Shown here piece by piece: positions 32,075 to 41,494 of a stretch of DNA of 51,197 bases. Both the position numbers and the translations under genes were made by a program. The DNA lies in assembly GCA_046294915.1 (NCBI GenBank), contig JBKBOE010000011.1:1-51197 (forward strand), in the 5' to 3' direction. Origin of the DNA: UBA2336 sp046294915 (GTDB lineage Bacteria; Bacteroidota; Bacteroidia; Cytophagales; Cyclobacteriaceae). The notes beneath the pieces were generated by a model. That model worked only from the letters and a program-made list of their open reading frames with translations. It made no database searches and was not told the DNA's origin. Within the stretch, counting starts at the first letter, position 1. Every line of letters begins with the position of its first letter.

Positions 32075-33454
32075 ATGCTGCCCAAACCGCTTTTAGTTTT
32101 ACGGAATAGTTTTTTCCGGCTTCTTCCGGAAGGTAGGTTTATTCGTAATCTGGCAGTAACCTTTACCGGTAATGCAACTGCCCTGGCTTTGGGCCTTGTG
32201 TTCACACCGTTCATTGCACGCCTGTACGGCCCTGCGGCTTATGGGACATTTGCGTTATTCATGGCTGTAATTAACAATGTATCGCCCCTGGCAACCCTTC
32301 AATACCCTACCGGTTATGTTACCATTAAAAATGATGATGATTTTTATAAAATGATACAACTTACCCTATGGGTTATTATTTCTTTTGCTACGTTTTCGGG
32401 TTTAATAATTTTTTTTGCCGGCAAATACCTGTTAACTTTTTTTGAGTGGCAGGCCATTGAAGCATTTTTGTGGTTTATGCCTGTTTATTTTTTTTTGATT
32501 GGCGTGGATAGCATGCTGCTGGGATGGAGTATTCGCCTGAAAGAGTTTAAGCGGAGTGCTGCAGGAAAAATAATTTCAACGACTTCCAGTAAACTGACAA
32601 CGCTGTTATTCGGAATATTTGCTCGTGCGGATGCCAGTGGTATAATTATTGGTAATGCCCTTCAGTTTCCGTTAGATAGCCTGGCGCGCATGGGTACATC
32701 TATGCGTAAGCAATTCAGAAATATTAACCGATTAATTTCTTTTCAGGATGCCCGAAGATTATGGAATACATACCGGGCATACCCGTTTTTTGTTACCACC
32801 GGGTTACTGCTGAGTAATTTCGGAAATCAACTTCCGGTTTATATTATTTCTTTTTACTTCGGCCAAACAACATTAGGCTGGTTTGCATTGGCTTTTAGCC
32901 TGGTAAGTATGCCCATGAATGTACTTATCAGTTCATCCACAACGGTTTTTTTACAAAAGGCGGCTGAGGTGCATCAGGATAATCCTGTTCAGTTAGGTTC
33001 AATAGCACTTCAGCTTTATACGAAATTGTTCTTAGTAGGTTTGATAAGTCTAACGGTATTGGCGGTTGTCAGTTTGCCTTTGTTTGTCCTGATTTTTGGT
33101 GAACCGTGGAGGGAATCCGGTGTTTTTGCTTCATTTCTTGCCATAAGTTTTATTCCGGGTGTGGCGGCCAATCCGATTTCAGTTTTATTCCGGGTGCTTC
33201 ATCAGGAGCATAAGAATCTTAGCCTGAATATGTTGCACATTGTACTAAAGGGAGTTGGTCTACTGGTTGGCGTTATGTTTAACAATGCAACGGCTGTTAT
33301 TATTGGTTATGTGCTGGCCACTATAATAGGATATGCCATTCAACTTTATGTAATTTTTGGCATGGTAAAAGTTAATCGGAGCATTGTGGTCAGGGACATG
33401 CTAATTACACTTGCCCTGTTGGGAGGTGTAACCGCTTTTTATTCTATACGCTAA
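32075..33454 (+). CDS. Polysaccharide flippase (Wzx-like, MOP superfamily)
   Basis: A 459-residue protein with about twelve hydrophobic segments. The N-terminal FTGNATALALGLVFTPFIARLYGP matches polysaccharide biosynthesis (MATE/MOP) transporters such as Wzx/RfbX. It should flip lipid-linked glycan repeat units across the inner membrane. A near-consensus promoter (32025-32054) is about 20 bases upstream of the start. The stop overlaps the next ATG as TAATG (33452-33456). It begins the eight-gene plus-strand run. Confidence 0.87.
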   Translation: MLPKPLLVLRNSFFRLLPEGRFIRNLAVTFTGNATALALGLVFTPFIARLYGPAAYGTFALFMAVINNVSPLATLQYPTGYVTIKNDDDFYKMIQLTLWVIISFATFSGLIIFFAGKYLLTFFEWQAIEAFLWFMPVYFFLIGVDSMLLGWSIRLKEFKRSAAGKIISTTSSKLTTLLFGIFARADASGIIIGNALQFPLDSLARMGTSMRKQFRNINRLISFQDARRLWNTYRAYPFFVTTGLLLSNFGNQLPVYIISFYFGQTTLGWFALAFSLVSMPMNVLISSSTTVFLQKAAEVHQDNPVQLGSIALQLYTKLFLVGLISLTVLAVVSLPLFVLIFGEPWRESGVFASFLAISFIPGVAANPISVLFRVLHQEHKNLSLNMLHIVLKGVGLLVGVMFNNATAVIIGYVLATIIGYAIQLYVIFGMVKVNRSIVVRDMLITLALLGGVTAFYSIR

Positions 33455-34149
33455 TGGATGCAGTGAATAGTTTCTTTAGAAAGTTTTACAGTTACCTGTT
33501 AAATCACCTGGGCATCTTTCGGATTAAACTGGTGAGTGCTTTCAGGCGGTTATTTAATGAGCAGCATCAGCTTACTTCTAAAACTTACTCCGACCGCTAT
33601 CCACAACTGTTTGCCGAAGTGGTAAAAGCGATGCCAGATACCGGCAGGCCCCTTAACCTGCTATCGTTTGGGTGTTCAACCGGTGAAGAATGTTTTTCGC
33701 TGAAAAAATATTTTCCCAATGCCCGTATTGTGGGGGCGGATATCAATACCCTTAACCTGGCCATAGCAAGGAGTAAGAACACTAATCCGGACATTACCTT
33801 TATTTATAGTAAACCGGAAAATCTGTTAAAATTCGCCCCATACGATGCTGTTTTTTGTCTTTCTGTTCTTTGCCGGTGGGAAGACACCAAAGACTTGCAG
33901 AATTGTGAAGCCATTTACCCCTTTACCAAGTTTGAAAAAACGGTGAAGGAACTTACTGCAATGGTCGCAACAGGCGGATTGTTTCTGTTGTACAACAGTA
34001 ACTTCCGCTTTGAAGACACATCGTCCTTTAGGGACTTTGAAATTGTTGAAGCCCCCCTGCCAAACAGCGGGTTCGTTCATAAATTTGATCGGTTTAATAA
34101 CCGCGTAACCGAAGAGCATGTACATTGTATTTACAGGAAATTAGCCTGA
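33454..34149 (+). CDS. SAM-dependent methyltransferase of the polysaccharide locus
   Basis: The 231-residue protein has motif I LSFGCSTGEE (70-79), typical of class I methyltransferases, here with a CheR-like GCSTGEE form. The acidic motif II GADINTLNL follows. A CheR-type role is unlikely because no chemoreceptor genes surround it. The locus suggests methylation of a sugar, but that is inference. It overlaps the flippase stop by one base and the next ATG by one base (TGATG at 34147-34151), showing tight translational coupling. Confidence 0.8.
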   Translation: MDAVNSFFRKFYSYLLNHLGIFRIKLVSAFRRLFNEQHQLTSKTYSDRYPQLFAEVVKAMPDTGRPLNLLSFGCSTGEECFSLKKYFPNARIVGADINTLNLAIARSKNTNPDITFIYSKPENLLKFAPYDAVFCLSVLCRWEDTKDLQNCEAIYPFTKFEKTVKELTAMVATGGLFLLYNSNFRFEDTSSFRDFEIVEAPLPNSGFVHKFDRFNNRVTEEHVHCIYRKLA

Positions 34150-35360
34150 TGAAAGTACTTTTAATAAGCATATCGGCCCCGCCACAAAATACACCCGAAA
34201 GTTTGCAGGTTATTAAATATGCCAATCACCTGGCAAGCCGATGTGAATTAACTGTGCTGACTATTAAAAAAGCCCGCGGCTGGCGAAAGCCAGATCGTAG
34301 TTTATCAGACGCCATTCGTCCAGCGCGTTTTATCAGGATGCCTCATTACAGTTCTAAGGCAGGCCGGTTTTTATCTGGTATACTGAACAAAAACTGGCTG
34401 CTGAAACCGGATGAGGATTTTATGTTTCCATTACAATGGAAGCGGGCGGTAAAAAAAATCGGCCATAAGCCCGATATTCTGTACAGCCGGTCAACCCCTT
34501 ATAGTTCGGCCCTCATGGGGCTAAAACTTAAACAGCATTACCGCATTCCCTGGGTGTTGCACCTGAGCGACCCGTGGCTGTTATCGCCTTTAAATTCGTT
34601 TACCGGAAAGTTAAGGGATTATCACAGCCGGACTGAACAGCAATGTTTTGAAAATGCCGATGTGATTACACTCACCTCGCATGAACAACTTGCCTTGTAT
34701 CAGGAGCACTATCCGCAGCTGGCACATAAGTTTCAGTTTTACCCCAATGTGTATAATGATGACGAGGTAACTGAAAATCCGTTAAACTTTAATGGCAAGA
34801 TGGTTTTTTTACATACCGGAAATTTTTATGGTGAAGGTCGGAATCCGGTGTTTTTACTGGAGGCAATCCGAAAAATTATTCAACGCGGTACCTCTGTGAT
34901 CCGCGATTGTGAATTTGTATTTATCGGTCGTTTAAATGCTGATGTACGGGATGTTTTTAATCGTTACCAGTACCCCTTTGTAAAGGTTATTGAGGATTAT
35001 ACCTTTAATGACGTGGTACAATACCAGCGAAACGCGCATGTGCTGTTACTTTTTGACTGGAAGTTTAAGCAGGCCAATTCGGTTTTTTTCTTATCGAAAA
35101 TACTCGCCTACATGACGGCTCAACGACCCATTTTGGCTGTTACGGGACTGAACAGCACGTGCCGCTCAGTAATTGAAGGAAAATACGGAGGATGTTTTGA
35201 ACATGATGACACCGATGGAATAGCAGCTTACCTGATCGATGCAATAAATAATTTCAACGCTAAGAACAGCAGTTTTTTCCGTGTTGCATCGCCTGATCCA
35301 GCTTATTCGGCAAGGTATAATGCTGAACGGCTGTATTCATTATTCGAAAGCCTGATGTAG
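34149..35360 (+). CDS. Glycosyltransferase (GT4-like)
   Basis: The 403-residue protein starts MKVLLISISAPPQNTPESLQ, a nucleotide-sugar transferase N-terminal pattern. It continues with WVLHLSDPWLLSP and, in the C-terminal half, FLHTGNFYGEGRNPVFLLEA. An upstream in-frame start at 34125 lies inside the previous gene; ATG 34149 overlaps its stop by one base. Substrates unknown. Confidence 0.85.
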   Translation: MKVLLISISAPPQNTPESLQVIKYANHLASRCELTVLTIKKARGWRKPDRSLSDAIRPARFIRMPHYSSKAGRFLSGILNKNWLLKPDEDFMFPLQWKRAVKKIGHKPDILYSRSTPYSSALMGLKLKQHYRIPWVLHLSDPWLLSPLNSFTGKLRDYHSRTEQQCFENADVITLTSHEQLALYQEHYPQLAHKFQFYPNVYNDDEVTENPLNFNGKMVFLHTGNFYGEGRNPVFLLEAIRKIIQRGTSVIRDCEFVFIGRLNADVRDVFNRYQYPFVKVIEDYTFNDVVQYQRNAHVLLLFDWKFKQANSVFFLSKILAYMTAQRPILAVTGLNSTCRSVIEGKYGGCFEHDDTDGIAAYLIDAINNFNAKNSSFFRVASPDPAYSARYNAERLYSLFESLM

Positions 35361-35380
35361 TCACCCCGAATAAAAACAGT

Positions 35381-36520
35381 ATGAAAAAAATTCTGCTTCA
35401 GGGATACTACGGTTTCGGAAATCTGGGTGATGACATTCTATTGCTGGTGTGTTTCCGGAATTTTAAACAACATTTTCCTGATGCGGAATTGGTAGTCTTT
35501 TCAAATGCCGGTCGGAAAACTTCTGCCTACCTTATTGAGCTGCTTGGTGCGCCTGCTCGTATCATCAATTATGCTGCACGCGAACATTTTGATGTAATTA
35601 TCCACGGTGGCGGAGGAGTTCATTATGATTATGAACCGGGCAACTTTTTTTATCGCATTCTTAACCGGTTAATCCTCCTGCGGCCCTCTTGGTTCGTAAA
35701 ACTATTTAACCTGTATAAAAAAGTTAAAAACAAGGAGCATATTACCAGCACTTGCCGCGTGGGCATGGGTATCGGCATAGGCACCTTTACACAATCATCA
35801 AAAAATCTTTATTCAAACCTGGTAGTCCTGAGCGGGTACAATTACCTGCAGGTGCGCGACTCCGCCAGCCTAACAGCGGCTAAACAATTTAACCCGCCAG
35901 CCCCTCCGGTTTTGTCAACCGATTTGGCATTTTACACCGATTACTGGCTACCCACGTTGGCATTAAGAAACGGTAACGCAACCGATAAAAAGATAGGCAT
36001 TGTGCTCAGGCATTGGAAGTACGGCAACACTTACATTGATGACGTTGTGCGCATTGCATCCAGGTTATCAGTGGCCGGTTTTACCATCACCTTCTTTTTA
36101 TTCGAAGCCACGTACGACTCGCCCTGTCTGCAGAAGCTTCCGAATAATTTTAATTTGGTTAAATGGGGAGATGGGCATGCAAACATCGGCAGTTTTATGG
36201 CCCATTTATCTGCGCAATCGCTAATTGTTTCGGCCCGCTTTCACGGAGTTATTCTTGCTGCTACGTTGGGCATTCCTTCCGTAGCAATAAAACTTGATCC
36301 TAAGCTGGCCACCCTTGCGGAAATGCTGCCGCAATCGGCCTGCCTTATTGGTACTGATGATATACCTAAACACTTAGAGCCGATGATTTTAAATATTTAC
36401 CGCAATTTGCCTTACTGGCAACAGCAGGTGAGACACGACTATGAACGGAATTATAAACTAATTGTGGAAGGAATCGCTGCTGTTAATAAGTTTATAGCCA
36501 AGAGAAATGAAAATAGTTGA
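35381..36520 (+). CDS. Polysaccharide pyruvyl transferase family protein
   Basis: A 379-residue protein with the GYYGFGNLGDD motif (8-18) and IHGGGGVH characteristic of the polysaccharide pyruvyl transferase superfamily (CsaB/WcaK/EpsO-like). The C-terminal SARFHGVILAATLGIPSVAI completes the signature. It adds ketal pyruvate from phosphoenolpyruvate to a glycan, giving negative charge, or serves as another transferase of this fold. It is 20 bases after the previous gene and overlaps the next by 14 bases. Confidence 0.88.
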   Translation: MKKILLQGYYGFGNLGDDILLLVCFRNFKQHFPDAELVVFSNAGRKTSAYLIELLGAPARIINYAAREHFDVIIHGGGGVHYDYEPGNFFYRILNRLILLRPSWFVKLFNLYKKVKNKEHITSTCRVGMGIGIGTFTQSSKNLYSNLVVLSGYNYLQVRDSASLTAAKQFNPPAPPVLSTDLAFYTDYWLPTLALRNGNATDKKIGIVLRHWKYGNTYIDDVVRIASRLSVAGFTITFFLFEATYDSPCLQKLPNNFNLVKWGDGHANIGSFMAHLSAQSLIVSARFHGVILAATLGIPSVAIKLDPKLATLAEMLPQSACLIGTDDIPKHLEPMILNIYRNLPYWQQQVRHDYERNYKLIVEGIAAVNKFIAKRNENS

Positions 36521-37250
36521 AATCATTAAACGCCTGTTGGGAAGGTCATCATCACCGTGGGCTGTACGGATTGCCCGCGATAACCAGCGAATAGAAAAAT
36601 TACTTGCAGCTGAACTGCAACCTCACGCTAACGGAATTGACATTGGCGCTCACGAAGGAGAATTCTTAAAACTGCTCATAAAATATGCCCCTCAGGGTAA
36701 ACACTGGGCCTTTGAACCCTTACCTGAATATTTTACAAGGCTGACGGAAACTTTTAAACAGGTTGCCGTTCATCATATTGCATTAAGCGACCGCTCCGGC
36801 AAAGCAACTTTTTTTAAAGCAGTAGGGGCAGAGGCTATGAGCGGATTAAAACCCCAGCACTATCCGGTGCCGGTGCAGTTGGAGCCGTTCCAGGTACCTA
36901 TTTCACCGTTAGACGCCCTCATCCCAAAAGAGGCGCAGATTGACATCATTAAAATTGATGTAGAAGGAGCCGAACTACAGGTATTAAAAGGAGGATTAAA
37001 CACCATTAATCGGTGCAAGCCGGTAATTATTTTTGAATTTGCACAACTGCATGCCGAAGCTTACGCAACTACCCCGGATGCCATGTACCGTTTTTTTGAA
37101 GACATCAATTACACGATTTTCCGGTTGGATAAACAGGAAGTTTACACCAGCCAGAGCTTTTTAGAAAATTTTCATCGTTCACATCAAACCAATTACAACC
37201 AATTCGCTGAAACAAATTTTTTGGGTATTTCTAACGAGAGAAAGAGGTAA
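36507..37250 (+). CDS. FkbM-family methyltransferase
   Basis: The 247-residue protein carries GIDIGAHEGEF (43-53) and IDIIKIDVEGAELQVLKG (143-160), the FkbM signature. These enzymes O-methylate sugar or polyketide hydroxyls. ATG 36507 lies inside the 3' end of the pyruvyl transferase-like gene (14-base overlap), implying coupling. In this locus it is expected to methylate the surface glycan. Confidence 0.88.
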   Translation: MKIVEIIKRLLGRSSSPWAVRIARDNQRIEKLLAAELQPHANGIDIGAHEGEFLKLLIKYAPQGKHWAFEPLPEYFTRLTETFKQVAVHHIALSDRSGKATFFKAVGAEAMSGLKPQHYPVPVQLEPFQVPISPLDALIPKEAQIDIIKIDVEGAELQVLKGGLNTINRCKPVIIFEFAQLHAEAYATTPDAMYRFFEDINYTIFRLDKQEVYTSQSFLENFHRSHQTNYNQFAETNFLGISNERKR

Positions 37251-37256
37251 AGTACT

Positions 37257-39134
37257 ATGTGTGGTATATCCGGCTTTATTGATCACCGTAAATCGTTTGA
37301 TGATTTGCTGGCCATGCAACGTTGTTTGCAACACCGCGGCCCCGATGCGCAGGGAACGTTTTTCGAAGATGGTGCAGCCCTGGCCCATAACCGGCTTTCT
37401 ATTATTGACCTTAGTGCATCAGCTAATCAGCCCTTCTTTTATGAAAACCTGGTACTGGTGTATAATGGTGAGATTTATAATTATGCGGAAATTCAAAAGG
37501 AGCTCGTACATGCCGGCTACAGGTTTACAACCCGCTCCGACACGGAAGTGTTGCTTAAAGGATATCACTACTGGGGCATTAACGTATTGCACAAACTTAT
37601 CGGGATGTTTGCTTTTGCCATTTATGATAAGGCCAGCCGCGAATTATACCTGGTTAAAGACAGGCTGGGTGTAAAACCACTGTATTATTCAATAGAGGGA
37701 GATACCATTTGTTTTGCCAGTGAGCTAAAGGCTTTTCCGCAAGCAAAAACTGTCAGCATTAATCATTCCGGGCTTATGGATTATCTCCGTTATGGATTTA
37801 CGGTTGGCGCGAATACCTTTTTTGAGGGCGTAGAAAAACTTTTACCCGGACATTACCTGCACTTCGCCCGGGGCAACGCCCGGTTGGTTGAGTACTGGAA
37901 TGCCGAAAACTATATCCACGATCCGATTATTGAACAACGCGAAGAAAAACTGGTGGATGAACTCGAGTCTTTGCTGGTATCATCGTTTAAATACCGCATG
38001 GTTTCGGATGTACCGGTAGGAATTTTTTTCAGCGGGGGTATCGACAGCACTGTTCTGGTGGCCCTGTTGTCCAGATATTTTGGAACCGTTAACACCTTTA
38101 CCATCGGTTTTGATGATGCAACCTTTGACGAGACCCCGTATGCCAGAAAGATTGCTGCTTATTTTAAAACCAATCACACCGAGCGCATTCTGCGTGTGAA
38201 TGAGGCAAAAGAAAGACTTGGCAGTTTTTATAAAATTTATGATGAACCTTTTTACGACAGCTCGGGCATTCCCACATCGCTGGTAAGCGAACTGGCTCGC
38301 GAAAAGGGAATGAAGGTGGTGTTGTCATCCGAAGGCGGAGATGAATTATTTGGCGGATACACCTCCTACCAGAAATATTATAAGTACGGCAAACGTGTAT
38401 TTAGTCTCCCGCCAGTAGCGCGAAAATTCTGCAGCCGTTCGTTGATTGACTTTGATTACATGTTTGAATTTCCGCGGTTCGGTAATAAATTGAATAAAGC
38501 CGGCCAGCTTTTCAATAGTACCAACTGGCTTGACTTTTATAAAACGTGTGTTTCAACCTTGGATGTAAAGCGGCCGGAACGATACATCAAAAACCCCGCA
38601 ACGTATACCGATTGGGCTGTGTTGACGGACAAAACCGTACAGGCTCCGCTCCATCCTATGGAGATGTTTATGCTTTGGGATTTGAAATACCTGTTACCCG
38701 ATGATTTTCTGGTAAAAATTGATCGGGCAACTATGCACCACAGCCTTGAATCACGCGAACCTTTTTTAGATCACCGGTTGGTAGAGTTTTGCCTGCGGCT
38801 GCCCCTGCAGTATAAAATACGAAACGGCCAGACAAAATACCTGCTTCGTAAAGTGCTTGAGCGATACATTGACGCAAAGTATTTTAACCGACCTAAAATG
38901 GGTTTTAGTATTCCGTTGTTTAACTGGTTTAAAAAAGACATGGACAACCTCTTTCATGTCTATCTGGAACCACAAAGGTTTTCTATAGCCTGGCCACAAA
39001 TTAACTACGCCTGGCTTCAGCGGCAGATGAGCATTTATTTTAAAAGCAAAACTGACGACAAAGAATTAAACATGGTTATCATGTGGAAACTTCTGGGGCT
39101 TATGTTGTGGCGCGAAGCAATAACCAAAAAATGA
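37257..39134 (+). CDS. asnB: Asparagine synthase-like amidotransferase
   Basis: A 625-residue glutamine-hydrolysing protein. The Ntn domain opens MCGISGF with nucleophile Cys2 and CLQHRGPDAQG. The synthetase domain has the ATP-binding SGGIDST (259-265) and SEGGDELFGGY. Length and motifs fit AsnB. Inside a polysaccharide cluster such enzymes often amidate sugar acids (WbpS-like), so amidation of a uronic acid is likelier than housekeeping asparagine synthesis, though this is inference. The stop overlaps the next ATG (ATGA at 39131-39134). Confidence 0.88.
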   Translation: MCGISGFIDHRKSFDDLLAMQRCLQHRGPDAQGTFFEDGAALAHNRLSIIDLSASANQPFFYENLVLVYNGEIYNYAEIQKELVHAGYRFTTRSDTEVLLKGYHYWGINVLHKLIGMFAFAIYDKASRELYLVKDRLGVKPLYYSIEGDTICFASELKAFPQAKTVSINHSGLMDYLRYGFTVGANTFFEGVEKLLPGHYLHFARGNARLVEYWNAENYIHDPIIEQREEKLVDELESLLVSSFKYRMVSDVPVGIFFSGGIDSTVLVALLSRYFGTVNTFTIGFDDATFDETPYARKIAAYFKTNHTERILRVNEAKERLGSFYKIYDEPFYDSSGIPTSLVSELAREKGMKVVLSSEGGDELFGGYTSYQKYYKYGKRVFSLPPVARKFCSRSLIDFDYMFEFPRFGNKLNKAGQLFNSTNWLDFYKTCVSTLDVKRPERYIKNPATYTDWAVLTDKTVQAPLHPMEMFMLWDLKYLLPDDFLVKIDRATMHHSLESREPFLDHRLVEFCLRLPLQYKIRNGQTKYLLRKVLERYIDAKYFNRPKMGFSIPLFNWFKKDMDNLFHVYLEPQRFSIAWPQINYAWLQRQMSIYFKSKTDDKELNMVIMWKLLGLMLWREAITKK

Positions 39135-40354
39135 ATCGCCATTCCCAAAATATCCTGCTCATCATCCCTAATCTTGACTTTGGTGGCGCCCAACAATCGT
39201 TTGTGGCACTCAGCAACGAATTGGCTAAAAACCACCGCATTATTAATGTGGTGTTTAATCAACATAACATGGGCCCTTACACTTTTGCAGCACCACTTCT
39301 CAATTTGGGTGTACCGGCTTCGGACAATCTTTTAGGAAAGATTATAAATTTTGTAAAACGGCTATCAAAAGTGCGTGCTATTAAGAAGCAGTATGCTATT
39401 CAGGTATCCATAAGTTTTCTGGAAGGAGCTGATTATGTAAACCTGCTGACCAAGCGAAAAGATAAAACCATTATTAGCGTACGCGGTTCTAAAAAACACG
39501 ATCAGGATATTACCGGCTGGCTTGGCTGGTTGAGGCATCGCCTATTGTTACCCGGGCTGTATCGAATGGCAGACGGTATTGTTACGCTTAATCAGGGCAT
39601 CCGTAACGAGTTGATTGCTCATTACAAATTGAAAAAGCCCATACAGGTAATTTATAATGGTTTCAATGCTCAGCATATCGCTGAACAAATAAGCGAAAGT
39701 ATCGATCAGGATGCTGAAAATTTGTTTCAGTGGCCTGTGCTTATAAACCACGGCCGGCTTTCGGTTGAAAAAGGCCTGGAGCAATTTATTGAGGTAATGG
39801 TTGAACTGCGTAAACGAAATATTAACTGTAAATTTTTGATACTTGGCGAGGGTACAGCTAAACGTGCATTGCAACGAACAATTGATGATTGCCAGTTAGT
39901 AAGTTGGTCAAAACAAAGTGGTGAGAGTTTTAACCCTGCGGCCGATGTGTATTTCTGGGGGTTTCAGCAAAATCCGTTTAAATATTTGGCACGCGCCAGG
40001 TTGTTTGTGTTACCCTCATTGCACGAAGGTTTTGGCAATTCCCTGGCAGAAGCTATGCTTTGCGGGATTCCGGTATTGGCTGCCGATTGCCCCTACAGTC
40101 CGCGCGAGTTGCTTGCACCGGATTCAACACCAGAACAAACCCTGCGAAAAGCCGAATGGGCAAATTTTGGAATTCTTTTGCCTCCGTGGAATACACCGGG
40201 AGCTGTTGAAGCCTGGGCAGAGGTTATAGCTGATTTGCTTAACTCAGCAGAGAAACATCAACTTTACGGACAGAAGGCAAAAGAACGCATCGCCTGGTTT
40301 TCGATGGACAGGACTGTTCAGGAATGGAATAATTTGATTGACGAGGTAACTTGA
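39131..40354 (+). CDS. Glycosyltransferase (GT4)
   Basis: With ATG 39131 the protein has 407 residues and starts NILLIIPNLDFGGAQQS, a GT4 glycine-rich donor loop. The C-terminal HEGFGNSLAEAMLCGIPV includes the E-x7-E nucleotide-sugar motif and is followed by ADCPYSPREL. It resembles GalNAc and related family 4 transferases. An upstream start at 39083 is inside asnB. The stop overlaps the next start (TTGA at 40351-40354). Confidence 0.88.
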   Translation: MNRHSQNILLIIPNLDFGGAQQSFVALSNELAKNHRIINVVFNQHNMGPYTFAAPLLNLGVPASDNLLGKIINFVKRLSKVRAIKKQYAIQVSISFLEGADYVNLLTKRKDKTIISVRGSKKHDQDITGWLGWLRHRLLLPGLYRMADGIVTLNQGIRNELIAHYKLKKPIQVIYNGFNAQHIAEQISESIDQDAENLFQWPVLINHGRLSVEKGLEQFIEVMVELRKRNINCKFLILGEGTAKRALQRTIDDCQLVSWSKQSGESFNPAADVYFWGFQQNPFKYLARARLFVLPSLHEGFGNSLAEAMLCGIPVLAADCPYSPRELLAPDSTPEQTLRKAEWANFGILLPPWNTPGAVEAWAEVIADLLNSAEKHQLYGQKAKERIAWFSMDRTVQEWNNLIDEVT

Positions 40355-41463
40355 AACGGAATAATATTTTAATTATCGACAACTCCAGGGCTACTACCGG
40401 AGCGTTTACATCCATACTCCTTTTATTACCCTATCTTTCGGATTACCGGTTTCACATTGCCCTGCCGAAAGGCTCAACTCTTAAAGAGGATTTGATTTGC
40501 CGAGACATACCGGTAATCGAAATTCCATTTTTGGAATTGAAAAAAAGTCTTCGATCGGTTTTTTATTTGCCCATACTGGTAATCAATTCAGTCAGGCTTT
40601 TACGCGTTATCAGGCAGCGGGATATCCACCTGGTTCATGTTAACGATTTGTATAATTTATGCGGTGTCGTACTCAAGCTGATTAATCCGAAACTCAGTGT
40701 AGCTTACCACATCCGTCTTCTGCCTACATCTTATCTTAAACCTGTTTATCCAATTCTGGCGCGCATTGTTTTGCGCTATGCCGATGCCGTTATCTGCAAC
40801 TCGGCTGCCGTTAAAAACGGTTTACCGCATACGGCTAAGAATGTGTTGGTTATCGGCAACCCGGTAAATCCGGTTGAGCGCTATCCGACTAAAATATGCG
40901 GGCGCGTAAACAACCTCTTGGTACTGGCTAACTATGTTCCCGGCAAGGGGCATGACTACGCCCTGCAAGCATTTGCAAAGGCACATCAGGTTTTACCACA
41001 CCTTCGGTTAATTTTAGCCGGAGGAACTTTCGGTGAACGGGCCAATGAACGATATAAAAATAACCTGAAGATGAAGGCACTAAAATGGGGTGTTGAGCAC
41101 CATGTGGAATTCAGGGACTTTCAGGAAGATGTTGAGAAACTAATTAAGGAAGCGGACATAGTATTGCAGTTCTCCGAATCAGAATCCTTCTCCAGGGTAA
41201 CCGCTGAATCCATGCAATATGGTGTGCCCGTAATAGCCGTAAACAGCGGGGGGCCTTCAGGCTTAATTCAACATAAAGTAACAGGTATTCTGGTAAAACA
41301 TGGTGATATACCGGGCATGGTGGAAGCACTGATTAAGCTTGCAGAAAATCCTACCCTTCGCAACACCATGGCAGCAGCCGCCCGAAAATTTATAATTGAT
41401 AATTTTAAAGCTGATTTTATTGCCAATCAGGTTGAAAGCGTTTACCGGAAATTGCTTGCTTAA
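40351..41463 (+). CDS. Glycosyltransferase (GT4)
   Basis: A 370-residue GT-B protein starting at TTG 40351 (MKRNNILIIDNS), which overlaps the previous stop as TTGA. The C-terminal motif ESFSRVTAESMQYGVPVIA holds the E-x7-E, and NSGGPSGLI follows. It is the last enzyme gene of the run; a T9SS cargo gene starts 31 bases downstream. Substrates unknown. Confidence 0.87.
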   Translation: MKRNNILIIDNSRATTGAFTSILLLLPYLSDYRFHIALPKGSTLKEDLICRDIPVIEIPFLELKKSLRSVFYLPILVINSVRLLRVIRQRDIHLVHVNDLYNLCGVVLKLINPKLSVAYHIRLLPTSYLKPVYPILARIVLRYADAVICNSAAVKNGLPHTAKNVLVIGNPVNPVERYPTKICGRVNNLLVLANYVPGKGHDYALQAFAKAHQVLPHLRLILAGGTFGERANERYKNNLKMKALKWGVEHHVEFRDFQEDVEKLIKEADIVLQFSESESFSRVTAESMQYGVPVIAVNSGGPSGLIQHKVTGILVKHGDIPGMVEALIKLAENPTLRNTMAAAARKFIIDNFKADFIANQVESVYRKLLA

Positions 41464-41494
41464 CCCAGGTTACAGATTCAACCGAAATGGTATA